Positions 5,101 to 5,765 of a stretch of 5,765 nucleotides of DNA are shown in pieces. The DNA lies in NCBI GenBank assembly GCA_023405705.1, contig JAEXXR010000084.1, positions 1 through 5,765 of the forward strand, given 5' to 3'. The position numbers and the translations under genes are program-made. Numbering within the stretch: the first letter of the stretch is position 1; every line of letters starts with the position of its first letter. This stretch comes from Actinomycetes bacterium (GTDB taxonomy: Bacteria; Actinomycetota; Thermoleophilia; Solirubrobacterales; Solirubrobacteraceae). Under the pieces are notes generated by a model. It saw nothing but the letters and a program-made list of their open reading frames with translations, was not told where the DNA came from and ran no database searches.

Positions 5101-5765
5101 CCGTCCCCGTCTTCGACTGCGCCGAGCGCGACCCGCGCGCCCGCGGCGAGGCGATCGGCGCCGCCTGGCGCGAGCCGATCGGCCGCACGTGGGAGGGCTA
5201 CGCCCGCCTCTTCGCCGTCTCCGGCGCGCGCGACGCGCAGGTCCGCGACGCCGGCGAGCGGGTGCTGGAGCAGGTCGCCGCGTGGGCGCCCGAGCTGGGC
5301 GAGGAGATCGCCGGCATCGCCGCCGGCAGCGGGCTGGAGCCGTGGCAGGCCGGCGCGCTCAACGGCCGCACCGAGCTGCTCGCCGCGCTGGCCGTGACCG
5401 CCCCGGAGTGCTCGACGGCGGTGCTGCTGCCGGAGGGCGCGCCGCCGCAGACCGTGCAGACGTGGGACTGGTACGACCATCTGCGCGGCAACTCGCTCGC
5501 GCTGCGCCTGCAGACCGCCGCCGGGCGCGCCGTGCGGCTGTTCACCGAGCACGGGATCGTCGGCAAGATCGGCCTCAACGACGCCGGCCTCGGCCTCCAC
5601 TTCAACATCCTCGGCCACGTCGCCGACGGCGGCCCGCCCGGCGTGCCGGTCCACGTCGTCGCGCGGCGCGTGCTCGACACCGCCGCGACGATCGAGCAGG
5701 CGGTCGAGCTCGCCGCCTCCGCGAGGGTGTCGGCGTCGACCGTGCTGACCGTCGCGACCTGGGAC
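5097..5765 (+). CDS. Peptidase C45-family autoproteolytic acyltransferase/hydrolase (penicillin acyltransferase-like), truncated by the window edge
   Basis: A GTG at 5097 overlaps the TetR TGA (GTGA) and opens a frame of 223 codons to the window edge. The visible protein matches the Ntn-hydrolase family of fungal isopenicillin N acyltransferase (IAT). It has ALNGRTEL (87-94, equivalent to the LNART motif), the nucleophile region APECSTAVLLP (102-112) with Cys105, TWDWYD (122-127, aligning with QNWDW), and GIVGKIGLNDAGLGLHFNIL (153-172). In this family the precursor cleaves itself just before the Cys, which becomes the N-terminal nucleophile of the second subunit; here that bond is Glu104-Cys105 (Gly-Cys in IAT). 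Fungal IAT has about 357 residues, so roughly 130 are missing. Bacterial members are N-acyl amide hydrolases or acyltransferases of mostly unknown substrate. Co-transcription with TetR and the nearby importer suggest it acts on the imported or sensed compound. No signal peptide is seen, so it is probably cytoplasmic. Confidence 0.93.
   Translation, partial: MTVPVFDCAERDPRARGEAIGAAWREPIGRTWEGYARLFAVSGARDAQVRDAGERVLEQVAAWAPELGEEIAGIAAGSGLEPWQAGALNGRTELLAALAVTAPECSTAVLLPEGAPPQTVQTWDWYDHLRGNSLALRLQTAAGRAVRLFTEHGIVGKIGLNDAGLGLHFNILGHVADGGPPGVPVHVVARRVLDTAATIEQAVELAASARVSASTVLTVATWD

Noticed and set aside
5073..5680. Minus-strand open frames antisense to the C45 gene
   Set aside because: The plus strand here encodes an unmistakable C45 protein; the antisense frames show no family features.

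Overview
The window is very GC-rich, coding is dense, and the genes overlap or abut. The protein content and codon use suggest a high-GC actinobacterium. A soil lineage such as Solirubrobacterales/Conexibacter is one guess, but no marker gene in the window tests it. There are no RNA genes, mobile elements, CRISPR arrays or clear terminators.

The layout is two divergent transcription units separated by a 242-nt intergenic region (4244-4485). Leftward (minus strand), in transcription order, are: a VanB/phthalate-dioxygenase-reductase type flavin/2Fe-2S reductase (4243-3296), a small PPOX-fold flavin-binding protein overlapping it by 8 nt (3303-2665), a Tat-exported family-5 solute-binding lipoprotein (2634-1027), a DppB-type permease (1022-60) and the first 21 codons of the next gene, probably the DppC-type partner permease (63 to the window edge). 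Rightward are a TetR-family regulator (4486-5100) and, overlapping it through a GTGA junction, a peptidase-C45 (penicillin acyltransferase-like) autoproteolytic acyltransferase/amidohydrolase. The latter starts with GTG and runs off the right edge (5097-5765).

The most striking non-coding structure is in the divergent intergenic region. The element TTTCGTACGA occurs twice, once inside a perfect 12-bp palindrome. Each copy lies exactly 26 nt downstream of an outward-facing TTGACA hexamer, so the whole arrangement is symmetric about a point near 4372.5. The simplest reading is two divergent promoters, each with an operator for the adjacent TetR protein just downstream.

Taken together, the genes look like a regulated uptake-and-processing locus. 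An ABC importer would bring in a peptide-like or N-acylated compound, a C45 enzyme would cleave or transfer its acyl group, and a flavin/iron-sulfur reductase plus PPOX protein would provide a redox step. The substrate cannot be read from the sequence. No oxygenase partner for the reductase is visible, and the ATPase genes expected for the importer would lie left of the window.
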